From a virus: a stretch of DNA of 64,000 nucleotides. The position numbers were made by a program, and so were the translations under genes. The stretch is taken from positions 1 to 64,000 of the IMG/VR virus record IMGVR_UViG_3300025012_000043; one strand, 5' to 3'. The notes under the pieces are model-generated. The model was not told the DNA's origin. It worked only from the letters and a program-made list of their open reading frames with translations, and ran no database searches. Numbering within the stretch: the stretch's first letter is position 1; every line of letters starts with the position of its first letter. Positions 8,143 to 15,299 of this stretch are shown piece after piece.

Positions 8143-8187
8143 AATTTCCCCAATTGACCATAATATGGTGTTGGTAACTATTACAAA

Positions 8188-8463
8188 TTAAACCTTGCCA
8201 AATGCTGTCGGTATGGCCTTTTTTATTGTTTTACTATTCAGCCCATATAATCTAAAAGCCTGCTCCATTGCCTTGGGACTAGCGTACATAGCCTTACCCA
8301 ATCTCTCAGGAGATAACACACTAGGCTTTGGTTTAGTCTTTTTTGCTATATTAAAAATTTTGGCGATACTTTCTGCTATACCTTCTTGGACTAAACAATT
8401 TGGGACACTCTTGCGTGTTTTGGCTAATGCAGCATGTATGCCTATAGTAAATGGAAATAACAT
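8188..8463 (-). CDS. Hypothetical small basic protein
   Basis: 91 residues from the ATG at 8463, preceded by AAGGAG at 7-nt spacing. An earlier ATG at 8484 lies inside the upstream gene. It starts 'MLFPFTIGIHAALAKTRK' and is rich in Lys and Ala, with a likely helix-turn-helix-like stretch 'SPKAMEQAFRLYGLNSKTIKKA'. No family is recognised. It follows the Gly/Lys-rich 329-residue protein with a 4-nt gap and may be a minor virion or DNA-binding protein. Confidence 0.6.
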   Translation of the reverse strand: MLFPFTIGIHAALAKTRKSVPNCLVQEGIAESIAKIFNIAKKTKPKPSVLSPERLGKAMYASPKAMEQAFRLYGLNSKTIKKAIPTAFGKV

Positions 8464-8467
8464 TATA

Positions 8468-9457
8468 TTACTCCTTGCCACCATGTTTTTCTTTCATCAT
8501 CTTCATTTTTTCCATTACACTCATATCCTTTTCATCTTTCATACCACCCTTTTTCATCTTACCATGCATAGCCTTCATATCTTTCTTTTCGTCACCAGTA
8601 TCATCTTTATCACCCTTACCATTCTTTAAAAAGTCTGGTAATCCCTTTTTCTTGTCTTTTTCTTTAGCTTTAGCTAAAGCTTCCTGCGCGGGAGTCGTTC
8701 CATCTTTCTCGGTGCCCTTACCACCATCTTTCTTGTCCTTTAGCTTAGAGAAATTAAATGGGGCAGCTTCATACACTGACTTCTTAGGCTTCTTTAGCCC
8801 CCAAGCAGTAAGACCAGCAGCGCCCAAGGTACCACCACCAACAAGTGCGGCACCATAAGGATTAGCCTTAGCAGTATTGGTAACACCCCTACCAACAGCA
8901 CCAGTATTGGCCTTTAACGCCCCAAACTTAGTTTTTCCAATACCTCTATATAACTTATTCCTGGGTCCAGCTGCCTTAGCAATATCTTTCAAATCATTGA
9001 CAACATTACCGGCCTGTTTAACTGCCTTTAATCCCTTAACTTTAGCCAAAAGCCCTGCTACAGTGCTACCAATACCTTCTTCAACATTTTCAATAGCTGA
9101 TTCAGCAACCTTCTTCTTACGTAAAGCGTTAGCAACCATGGCACTATATGTGGCCCCACCACCAACAATAGCACCTGTAGTACCAGCTTTGCCCATATTT
9201 TTCATTAGCCGCTCTAACACTTTAGTGGTCATCTTGGGATGCTGTTTTAGTGCTGTTTTTATTGAATTACCAGTTTTAGCAGTACGTGCACCTACTTTAA
9301 TGAGCGGAACAGTCGAACCAACAAGTCCACCTACAACCATACCAGCAGCAAGTTTGCCACCCAATGGGCGTTTCTTTTTGTCTTTTATATCTGCTTCCTC
9401 GATATTACCAAGTGAATTCTGCATATCTGCTTCAAAAATCCTAGTAAACTTGTCCAT
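8468..9457 (-). CDS. Gly/Ala/Lys-rich protein with glycine-zipper-like segments and charged C-terminus
   Basis: 329 residues. Residues about 33-55 ('GGKLAAGMVVGGLVGSTVP') and later 'TTGAIVGGGATYSAMVANA' and 'GAALVGGGTLGAAGLTAWG' are glycine-zipper-like hydrophobic stretches separated by basic linkers. The last 80 residues are almost entirely Lys, Asp, Glu, Gly and Met. Such composition is seen in phage internal or membrane-penetrating virion proteins, but I recognise no family. AAAAAGGAG stands upstream of ATG 9457. It lies in the late region downstream of the head genes, so a virion role is plausible but unproven. Confidence 0.65.
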   Translation of the reverse strand: MDKFTRIFEADMQNSLGNIEEADIKDKKKRPLGGKLAAGMVVGGLVGSTVPLIKVGARTAKTGNSIKTALKQHPKMTTKVLERLMKNMGKAGTTGAIVGGGATYSAMVANALRKKKVAESAIENVEEGIGSTVAGLLAKVKGLKAVKQAGNVVNDLKDIAKAAGPRNKLYRGIGKTKFGALKANTGAVGRGVTNTAKANPYGAALVGGGTLGAAGLTAWGLKKPKKSVYEAAPFNFSKLKDKKDGGKGTEKDGTTPAQEALAKAKEKDKKKGLPDFLKNGKGDKDDTGDEKKDMKAMHGKMKKGGMKDEKDMSVMEKMKMMKEKHGGKE

Positions 9458-9485
9458 TTCTTATTTCTCCTTTTTAGTTAATGCT

Positions 9486-10079
9486 TTAATAGTATTCCAA
9501 AGTAGAAAATATCCCAAAATTTGTTTTTTCTCCTACACTTAACGGCGAACATGATATAGCCACATACCAATAATGATCAGTGCTTGCGGTTTTATCACCC
9601 AAATCCAACCTTTGTCCTGGATTATCTCCACCAGTTGTACTGCCATTATTAATCGATGTCCAAGTAGTGGCACTAACTCCTTGTTCAAATGCATACACTT
9701 GAATGTCTGTTGCGAAAGTAGTGATAGTCGTCCCGTCGTATATTCCTATCCTTCCATTTTGCACGGCTATAGATTGCGCCCCACCAGATAAATAAACTCG
9801 AACAGTACACTCAGTAGCAATTAAATTTGTATCATTTAGTGTTTCTGTGCCACTTCCACTATCAAACTGCCCACCAGCAATATATTTAACATTCCTATTA
9901 TGATTAGTAGTGCATGCATCACCACCAGCCCCAGAAATATGTGTGGACGATTGATAGGAATCTACTGCTACCCTATCACCATATGCAGCACCATAGAACC
10001 CAATAAGTTGCCCCACAGATTGCAGCGAGGTCCACGAAGGTGATGTTCCAAAATAGCCCTGAAAAACTAAATTAGCCAA
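9486..10079 (-). CDS. Probable beta-rich minor virion protein
   Basis: 197 residues starting at TTG 10079 with AGGAGG just upstream. It begins 'ANLVFQGYFGTSPSWTSL' and is made of short Thr/Ser/Gly-rich strands ('SGGAQSIAVQNGRIGIYDG', 'TDHYWYVAISCSPLS') and few charges, the composition of a beta-sandwich decoration or fibre protein. No family is recognised. It has no signal peptide. It lies among late genes between the membrane-anchored 189-residue protein and the glycine-zipper protein. Confidence 0.65.
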   Translation of the reverse strand: MANLVFQGYFGTSPSWTSLQSVGQLIGFYGAAYGDRVAVDSYQSSTHISGAGGDACTTNHNRNVKYIAGGQFDSGSGTETLNDTNLIATECTVRVYLSGGAQSIAVQNGRIGIYDGTTITTFATDIQVYAFEQGVSATTWTSINNGSTTGGDNPGQRLDLGDKTASTDHYWYVAISCSPLSVGEKTNFGIFSTLEYY

Positions 10080-10094
10080 TCAACCCTCCTATCA

Positions 10095-10664
10095 TTAATA
10101 CTCAATACCAACCAATATTGCACCATTCAAACGTCCTCCGTCCTTCTCAATTCCCACCCTACCTTGAGCACCCCAGGTTATCGTTCCCGTTCGTAATAGT
10201 TTTGCCCTAATTTGTCCTTCAATCTGATTAAGTCCAATAACCCCATAATAAATACCACCATGTATTTCTCTATCAAAGCCCCAAAAAGGAGTTGACTCCT
10301 GTCTATATTCCAAACCACCTCTTAAAACATTATCCTGCCCTGGTTTAAGTGTTGCAAATACTGTTGTATTCCCAGAGTGTTTGGGAACTTGGCCAAAAGC
10401 AATGGTATTATCTGGTGCATCTGGTATCTTTGAAGCAGTCGCCAATTGTTCTTTTGGGAAAAATTCTATTACTGCTCCAGTTGGAACTAAATACGGCACT
10501 GGCGTAACTTTGTCTTTCCATTTGGGTTCGTAAACGGTTTGCACCGATGTTGGCCCAGGGATGTAAATTGGAGGCGCAGTAGGCGTCAACCAAATGTACA
10601 AACCAAATGCAACAATCCCAATAAACAATAAAATATATGGGATTAAAACATTTACTTTTGGCAT
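10095..10664 (-). CDS. Membrane-anchored protein with barrel-like C-terminal strands
   Basis: 189 residues. Residues 7-27 ('LIPYILLFIGIVAFGLYIWL') form one N-terminal membrane helix, followed by a Pro-rich linker. The C-terminal third alternates Gly and aromatic residues ('GGIYYGVIGLNQIEGQIRAK', 'ITWGAQGRVGI', 'GAILVGIEY'). It ends on an aromatic residue, like strands of outer-membrane barrels. It starts by TAATG overlap with the endonuclease VII-like gene. It might be an envelope-acting or lysis-stage protein; the function is unknown. Confidence 0.6.
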   Translation of the reverse strand: MPKVNVLIPYILLFIGIVAFGLYIWLTPTAPPIYIPGPTSVQTVYEPKWKDKVTPVPYLVPTGAVIEFFPKEQLATASKIPDAPDNTIAFGQVPKHSGNTTVFATLKPGQDNVLRGGLEYRQESTPFWGFDREIHGGIYYGVIGLNQIEGQIRAKLLRTGTITWGAQGRVGIEKDGGRLNGAILVGIEY

Positions 10665-11200
10665 TATAAATCTCCACTTAAATATATTATTGCAAGTTTA
10701 TTAAATTTCTCGTCTTCTATAATACCAAGTTTAGTATTACAACGAGTACACAATAACCCTCTAATTTTCCCAGTAATATGATTATGATCTACGTGAAATC
10801 TACCAATTCCACCTAGTTTATCAGTGCCACAAATAGCGCAAACATACTCTTGATCCTTTAACATGGTATCATACTCCTCTAAAGTAATACCATAAGTGCG
10901 TTTTAGGTGGGCTTTCCTCGCAGATAACTTGCCTTTAGGGGTTATATTATATTTTCTCTTCCCTTTTCTCTTTATCTCCTTGCCTTCTGGTGTGTCTCTA
11001 TATTTCTTATTACTTTTTCTATTTGTCTCCTTACCCTTTGGTGTAGTCTTATACTTTTTAACTGCTATATTATTACAAGTTTTACACCAAGAAGTTAGTC
11101 CGCTCTTGTTGTAGTTATTTTTATTGAATTCTGCCTTGGGTTTTTTCACTCCACATTTAGTACAGAGTTTCATAAGGACAGCCTTTGTGGGTAAAGTCAT
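10664..11200 (-). CDS. Recombination endonuclease VII-like HNH nuclease
   Basis: 178 residues. It has an N-terminal zinc pair 'CTKCGVKKP' with 'WCKTCN', then a basic segment carrying three copies of a T-P-[KE]-G-K motif at 18-residue spacing. The C-terminal endonuclease VII core follows: 'YVCAICGTDK', 'FHVDHNHITGKIRGLLC' and 'RCNTKLGIIED'. In T4 gp49 this fold resolves branched DNA during packaging. Here it may do so or be a mobile HNH nuclease. The ATG at 11200 overlaps the upstream stop (ATGA). An internal ATG at 11173 (MKLCTKCG) is the other candidate start. Confidence 0.85.
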   Translation of the reverse strand: MTLPTKAVLMKLCTKCGVKKPKAEFNKNNYNKSGLTSWCKTCNNIAVKKYKTTPKGKETNRKSNKKYRDTPEGKEIKRKGKRKYNITPKGKLSARKAHLKRTYGITLEEYDTMLKDQEYVCAICGTDKLGGIGRFHVDHNHITGKIRGLLCTRCNTKLGIIEDEKFNKLAIIYLSGDL

Positions 11201-11493
11201 TGTTTATTCCCTGTTTCTTTGGGTTGATTATTAGTCCCAACATTAATTTTCATATTATGCACAGCAAAATAAAGAGCACTTGCTGCACCCGTAATTGCTA
11301 GTGCATCTCCCGATGTAAATATTATGGCCCAATATATACCAATCTTTGGTATTGTAAGGATACACCCCTGAAAAATATACTTAAATAAAGCAATGCCCCA
11401 TGCACACACAAGAATCGTTGACGTTTTAGAGAACATACCATTCTTAGTAAAGAGCCGATTACTACGTACGATATCCTTTTGAATTACATCCAT
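11197..11493 (-). CDS. Small two-helix membrane protein, holin-like candidate
   Basis: 98 residues with two hydrophobic segments, about 25-45 ('TSTILVCAWGIALFKYIF') and 52-82 ('IGIYWAIIFTSGDALAITGA'), then a polar tail rich in Asn and Lys. That topology fits a class II holin, but many phage membrane proteins look alike. It is the third of four consecutive small membrane-protein genes (11197-12416), which may form the lysis region. No endolysin is visible in the window to support this. Confidence 0.5.
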   Translation of the reverse strand: MDVIQKDIVRSNRLFTKNGMFSKTSTILVCAWGIALFKYIFQGCILTIPKIGIYWAIIFTSGDALAITGAASALYFAVHNMKINVGTNNQPKETGNKQ

Positions 11494-11498
11494 AAGTA

Positions 11499-11651
11499 TT
11501 AACCTTTCTTAAACTTTGCTATTACGCCAACAATTGTAGTTTTAATCTGTAATGCTACTTCTGGAACAAACCTATTCAATAACCAATACCCGCCACCAAA
11601 TATAACCACCACACCTACAATAAACTGAAGTATGTTTAAAAATATATCCAT
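11499..11651 (-). CDS. 50-residue single-pass membrane protein
   Basis: ATG at 11651 preceded by GGGGAGGGA; TAA at 11499-11501. It reads 'MDIFLNILQFIVGVVVIFGG' and continues with 'GYWLLNRFVPEVALQIKTT' and a Lys-rich end. There is one membrane helix (about 4-26). It is separated by 5 nt from the next membrane gene and by 10 nt from the previous one. The good ribosome binding site and the tight fit between genes argue that it is real despite its size. The function is unknown, possibly lysis. Confidence 0.6.
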   Translation of the reverse strand: MDIFLNILQFIVGVVVIFGGGYWLLNRFVPEVALQIKTTIVGVIAKFKKG

Positions 11652-11661
11652 AATCCCTCCC

Positions 11662-12018
11662 CTAAAGATCAATTTTACGTTTTATTATTAAATAAAGCAT
11701 TATAAACCCAATACTATAAACCCCAGTCCACAATATCTGCACCCATAAATAATGGCTATTTAATTCACAAAATATACACATCTGTACAAACCATGCAATC
11801 GCATTAGCGCCCAATATAACACTAGTTGTTACCATTGATGATAATAACATAACCATCGCGAAAGCAATATTAGACGGATGGCTCCTAAAAACTTTATAAT
11901 ATCCACGTACCAATATAACTCCAACCCATATAACCATTACATGAACTAGCATACTAAATATCTGGGCAAATGAAGCCACAGTAAAAGGATATGCTAATAT
12001 ACTATTCATAAAAATCAT
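11662..12018 (-). CDS. Small multi-pass membrane protein
   Basis: 118 residues with about three hydrophobic segments: 'IFSMLVHVMVIWVGVILV' (20-37), 'IAFAMVMLLSSMVTTSVILG' (51-70), and 'WTGVYSIGFIMLYLIIK' near the C-terminus, which ends in basic KRKIDL. No family is recognised. The compact, multi-helix, basic-tailed layout is compatible with a holin or another phage inner-membrane protein, and its neighbours are also membrane proteins. Confidence 0.55.
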   Translation of the reverse strand: MIFMNSILAYPFTVASFAQIFSMLVHVMVIWVGVILVRGYYKVFRSHPSNIAFAMVMLLSSMVTTSVILGANAIAWFVQMCIFCELNSHYLWVQILWTGVYSIGFIMLYLIIKRKIDL

Positions 12019-12044
12019 CCATTAATACCATATTGACACCTCGA

Positions 12045-12416
12045 TTATTTAAGATCATTAACTTTATCCTCTAACCGTTGATGATCAGTTTTTGCATTTG
12101 TATCTACCCTTTCTACTTTATCCACAATGTATCGATGATCAGCAATATTGGCATCTTTTAATTCTCTCATGCTCTGCGTAACTTCACGAACAACCTCTGT
12201 ATTTGAACTAACCACCCTACTAACCTGTGCCGTAATTTCAATGACCTTATCAGTCATCTGATTTAAGCGTTCTTCTCTTGCAACATCTTTTATTGTTTGT
12301 TTATTTTTGTCTATATAAAAAATGTACACCAAAAAACCAATCCCTATCAATACCAGCCCAACCAAACCATATTGTATGATTATTATTCGTATAGTTTCCC
12401 ACATACCCACTCTCAC
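12045..12416 (-). CDS. Membrane-anchored coiled-coil protein
   Basis: 123 residues. There is one N-terminal membrane helix ('YGLVGLVLIGIGFLVYIFYI', about 15-34), and the remainder is a heptad-like, charged helix ('MTDKVIEITAQVSRVV', 'DHRYIVDKVERVDT'). The listed start is GTG, overlapping the upstream stop. An ATG at 12404 is an alternative. The architecture is like holin-associated or i-spanin-type proteins, but it has no lipobox and no partner is seen, so function is left open. A protein of similar design is encoded at 45294-45650. Confidence 0.55.
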   Translation of the reverse strand: MRVGMWETIRIIIIQYGLVGLVLIGIGFLVYIFYIDKNKQTIKDVAREERLNQMTDKVIEITAQVSRVVSSNTEVVREVTQSMRELKDANIADHRYIVDKVERVDTNAKTDHQRLEDKVNDLK

Positions 12417-12784
12417 ATATAAAGGTTATTTATAAGATGTGTCGTAGAAACTCCTGGCGTACGAGGTAATCGTATTTCATTTGACCATACCTCTGGACGC
12501 ATCTTATTTTGATCTTCTCCCTTAATCCATATATCTGCAATCTGCAAATATGGAGTCATATCCATAGTATCAATAACAATAACTTTATCAACTAAAGAAG
12601 TAATCGCTTCTATACGCTTTACAATCGAATCAATTGGACGCCCAGTGCCCTTTTGCACCATCACCCAATAATCTGTCATCACACCAACAATAAGATAATC
12701 ACACAATCCTTTGGCCCGCTCAAGGAAAATGCGATGCCCTTCATGAAAAAGATCCCACACTCCAACAGTAAAACCAATTTCCAC
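12413..12784 (-). CDS. Cytidylyltransferase-family nucleotidyltransferase (TagD/GCT-like)
   Basis: 123 residues, a typical length for glycerol-3-phosphate cytidylyltransferases. It carries both signatures: 'TVGVWDLFHEGH' (6-17, the GxFDxxHxGH nucleotide-binding motif with Trp for Phe) and 'RTPGVSTTHLI' (the R-T-x-G-I-S-T-T motif). The family makes CDP-alcohols or nucleotide sugars from CTP or ATP and a phosphorylated substrate. It is adjacent to a LicD-like gene (one-base overlap), which in bacteria uses CDP-activated phosphoalcohols. Together they suggest addition of a phospho-alcohol to a glycan. The exact substrate is not determinable. Confidence 0.85.
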   Translation of the reverse strand: MEIGFTVGVWDLFHEGHRIFLERAKGLCDYLIVGVMTDYWVMVQKGTGRPIDSIVKRIEAITSLVDKVIVIDTMDMTPYLQIADIWIKGEDQNKMRPEVWSNEIRLPRTPGVSTTHLINNLYM

Positions 12785-13299
12785 TATGACCTTACCATAT
12801 TATTTGCTTGTTCCCACCACCAACTTACTTTCGCTTTAGACACCTGCCAATCACCATATCTAACAGTTAAATATTCTTCAATAGGAAATGGTATACGTAA
12901 CTCAATATCTCTAATCGTAATCATCTTAGCATTATCTATAAGATGTGCTGGAACTAATAACCTACCATATGGGTTTATATTTACTAAATTATCAACCTCA
13001 CGATGATAAAAATAAATGTCAAAAATAATGTCATTTTTAATCAAGGCAAGTTGTGAAGGTATCCCAGATATTAATTGTTTTACATGAAACCTAAACCCAG
13101 CATTCATATATCTTTTCTCAATCTCTTCAATACCAATACCTTCAACTTCTACGTCAATATCTGTATCCTTAAATAAAAATTCATCATCTAGTCCATTCCT
13201 ATGGATACCAAGTGCTGTACCAGCAGAAACCCACCAATTTGTCCCATCTAATAATTGTACTCCCTCTTGTAATGTCTTGAGCGCCATTACCGGGTCCAT
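12784..13299 (-). CDS. LicD-like phosphotransferase (nucleotidyltransferase fold)
   Basis: 171 residues. 'WWVSAGTALGIHRNG' followed by 'KDTDIDVEV' is the LicD/fukutin pattern: a GT(A)LG loop, then a DxD carboxylate pair on the nucleotidyltransferase fold. The C-terminal 'IEEYLTVRYGDW' is also a hallmark of LicD proteins. LicD enzymes transfer phosphocholine or a related phospho-alcohol from a CDP carrier to a sugar. The neighbouring cytidylyltransferase could provide the CDP donor. This pair sits apart from the two glycosyltransferase blocks, among late structural genes. Confidence 0.75.
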   Translation of the reverse strand: MDPVMALKTLQEGVQLLDGTNWWVSAGTALGIHRNGLDDEFLFKDTDIDVEVEGIGIEEIEKRYMNAGFRFHVKQLISGIPSQLALIKNDIIFDIYFYHREVDNLVNINPYGRLLVPAHLIDNAKMITIRDIELRIPFPIEEYLTVRYGDWQVSKAKVSWWWEQANNMVRS

Positions 13300-13308
13300 T
13301 TAATGTCC

Positions 13309-13590
13309 TTATTTGTAAATTACATAAGAAAGCTTAAGAGCCGTACCACCACCAGCTATGGCATATATTTCACTAAGATCCCCATGAGCATGCCATTCAA
13401 CCATATCACCAGGCTGCAACCCAAAACCATTAGTACCATCAGTTGCAACATCACTCTTACCTAGATAAATAGTATTCGTCCCATCTAGGTTATGGAAAAC
13501 AGCCTCTATAAATGGATCGGGAGTAGCACTTAAAACATCTGCAGCGGTAATACCAATACTTACCGTATTAACCTTAAAATCATACGCCAT
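13309..13590 (-). CDS. Small probable virion protein
   Basis: 93 residues, beta-rich and nearly neutral: 'AYDFKVNTVSIGITAADVLS', 'AVFHNLDGTNTIYLGKSDVA', and an end 'TALKLSYVIYK'. Short proteins of this style (a beta-sandwich with a G-D-x-V-E-W turn) follow capsid genes in many phages as decoration or neck components. The specific family is not recognised. It is the first gene after the hairpin that follows the capsid gene. Confidence 0.6.
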   Translation of the reverse strand: MAYDFKVNTVSIGITAADVLSATPDPFIEAVFHNLDGTNTIYLGKSDVATDGTNGFGLQPGDMVEWHAHGDLSEIYAIAGGGTALKLSYVIYK

Positions 13591-13656
13591 CGTGGGCCTC
13601 CAATAACACCATTACTTATTGTATGATATACAAATAATATGCATTAAACTCAATAC

Positions 13657-13698
13657 TATTGAGGGTAGGTAGGATATTAACCCCACCTACCCTCAATA
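13657..13698 (-). terminator. Perfect 14-bp inverted repeat after the capsid gene
   Basis: Arms 13657-13670 (TATTGAGGGTAGGT) and 13685-13698 (ACCTACCCTCAATA) are exact reverse complements around a 14-nt loop, 19 nt downstream of the capsid stop codon. No long U-tract follows on the minus strand, so this may be a factor-dependent terminator, an mRNA-stabilising 3' hairpin, or a processing site rather than a classic intrinsic terminator. A second, mutually exclusive 7-bp pairing (13649-13655 with 13657-13663) uses part of the same arm. Confidence 0.6.
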
Positions 13699-13717
13699 AC
13701 TAATTACATTTTACTAT

Positions 13718-14740
13718 CTAATTGATTGAATCGTATCCACAGTACCAGGTCCTGTAATCAGTGAGGCCCTTTCCCCAAACAATCCGGACCTTGTACCGAA
13801 TTTGGTCACGTTCAAATGCTGTACCAAGATTCCCATCCTGTACAAAAAGATCTGGTTCCTTCTTGCCATTGAGGAAACCAACCTCAATAGTATCATACTG
13901 TGCAGGATCTGCAACTAAATACCACTCACTAGCGTTAAGCCAGGGCACAAACAGTGGCTGCAACTTCCCTGCGAAAAAGTTACGAGAAGTTGGCTGTACT
14001 GCCTGAGTTGTACCAGTGAGTGTGTCTACCGCCACACCGGTAGTTGGTAGAACTCCAGGATTCAACAGCTTCCATACCTTGATCTCTTGCTGTGGGGAAC
14101 ACACAAGAAACTTGGGTACGATGCGGATTGGGTATCCCTTAAGGTCGGTCTGTCCAATCATCGCATTATAAGCAGTCTGAAGTGCTGCTTCTGAAAGTGC
14201 GACGTTCATGGTAGCTGGAGCATTGGCGTGGCTGGCATTACTAAAAAGGGCCACACCATCATAAATGGTAGGATTACCACGGATGAAATTCCAGATATCA
14301 TAGTCAATTGTACGTGCAGCTGCACGTCCAAAACGCTGTGGCTGTTTCTTGATCTCAGCCATATCATCATTAATCAGTGCTTCCCAAGACACACCAAACA
14401 TGCGGCCAAACTTTTTAGGCGCGTACCGGACTTTCTCGTCTTGCAGCGAGGAATCCTTATATTCCCCGTGCTCTCCAACCTCTAGGAGGTTATCAGATTC
14501 TGAGAAACGAGTCCGTGTCTGCTCTTTGAAATCCTTCAGATTACTAGTTTCACTAACAACATTAGTCCATGTTGAAGGATATTCCGTATAACTCTTTAAC
14601 ATCACCTTGTAAAGCGTATTAGCCATGATAGCCGGAAAATCTGTGGTAGACGCGGCTTCCTGAAGTAACCGCGAATACATCCCACTATCAAGCTCTGCCT
14701 GAGCAGCCTCTTGCAAACTTTTAATTACGTGGACACCCAT
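13718..14740 (-). CDS. Major capsid protein (Mu gpT-like, HK97 fold)
   Basis: 340 residues. The N-terminal helix-rich part ('LQEAAQAELDSGMYSRLLQE', then 'NTLYKVMLKSY') is followed by 'EHGEYKDSSLQDEKVRYAPK', an extended loop-like segment, and by 'FGRMFGVSWEALINDDM', which is characteristic of Mu gpT-type capsid proteins. The end ('RDQIRYKVRIVWGKGLTDYR') fits the P-domain or A-domain strands. Position agrees: protease/scaffold, then cement protein, then this gene. It forms the icosahedral head shell. The hairpin 3' of the gene could raise or isolate its expression. Confidence 0.85.
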   Translation of the reverse strand: MGVHVIKSLQEAAQAELDSGMYSRLLQEAASTTDFPAIMANTLYKVMLKSYTEYPSTWTNVVSETSNLKDFKEQTRTRFSESDNLLEVGEHGEYKDSSLQDEKVRYAPKKFGRMFGVSWEALINDDMAEIKKQPQRFGRAAARTIDYDIWNFIRGNPTIYDGVALFSNASHANAPATMNVALSEAALQTAYNAMIGQTDLKGYPIRIVPKFLVCSPQQEIKVWKLLNPGVLPTTGVAVDTLTGTTQAVQPTSRNFFAGKLQPLFVPWLNASEWYLVADPAQYDTIEVGFLNGKKEPDLFVQDGNLGTAFERDQIRYKVRIVWGKGLTDYRTWYCGYDSIN

Positions 14741-14769
14741 CTATATTCCCTCCTTGTCTATTCTATTAC

Positions 14770-15270
14770 TTATGTTGCATCAGTAATATTGCTATTAGCA
14801 CGAGTTACAATCTTGCACTGAATATATGCAGTTCCTACGGTAGTTCCAAATCCCTTTGTAGAACCAAGTGCAACACATTTACCAATTCCTACATCACTAC
14901 CAGCAGCAGCACCACGATTATTAACTGTAGTACGTGCGCCTTCCTGTTCACCAGCCACTGCTGCAGTGGTGTTATCAACTGCCGCGATAAAAACATCATC
15001 ACCAAGAATAAAGGTGACACCACTTGCAACCGCAAACTCAAATACGCCCTGAGTCTGATAAACACAAGTAGTTGTAATGTAATTGGCCGCATCGGCAGTC
15101 GCAGAACAAGTGTTCATTGAAATCCCATCGATACCAGTAGCATTACCTGCTGGGGCTGCACCTACTCCACCAGCCGATAAATAAATTGGAGTACCAGTAT
15201 AAATCTTTGTAACACCACTCGCCACAGCAGCCTGTAGCGTAACACCATCTTGGACAAAATTCTGAGCCAT
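14770..15270 (-). CDS. Capsid cement/decoration protein, DUF2190-like
   Basis: 166 residues starting 'AQNFVQDGVTLQAAVASGVT', which matches the DUF2190 beginning (NFVQDG..L....ASGV). It continues with Gly/Ala/Thr-rich strands and 'IGKCVALGSTKG', then 'AYIQCKIVT'. Such proteins bind the outer face of the capsid and stabilise it. It lies between scaffold and major capsid genes, the usual position. The protein is acidic, low in aromatics, and lacks a signal sequence. Confidence 0.75.
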   Translation of the reverse strand: MAQNFVQDGVTLQAAVASGVTKIYTGTPIYLSAGGVGAAPAGNATGIDGISMNTCSATADAANYITTTCVYQTQGVFEFAVASGVTFILGDDVFIAAVDNTTAAVAGEQEGARTTVNNRGAAAGSDVGIGKCVALGSTKGFGTTVGTAYIQCKIVTRANSNITDAT

Positions 15271-15299
15271 CTTTTATTCCTCCTTAGTAAGATCCGTGA

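Noticed and set aside
8468-9457. Reading the Lys/Gly-rich protein as histone-like DNA compaction protein
   Set aside because: The C-terminal charge is mixed rather than purely basic, and hydrophobic glycine-zipper stretches dominate the N-terminal two thirds.
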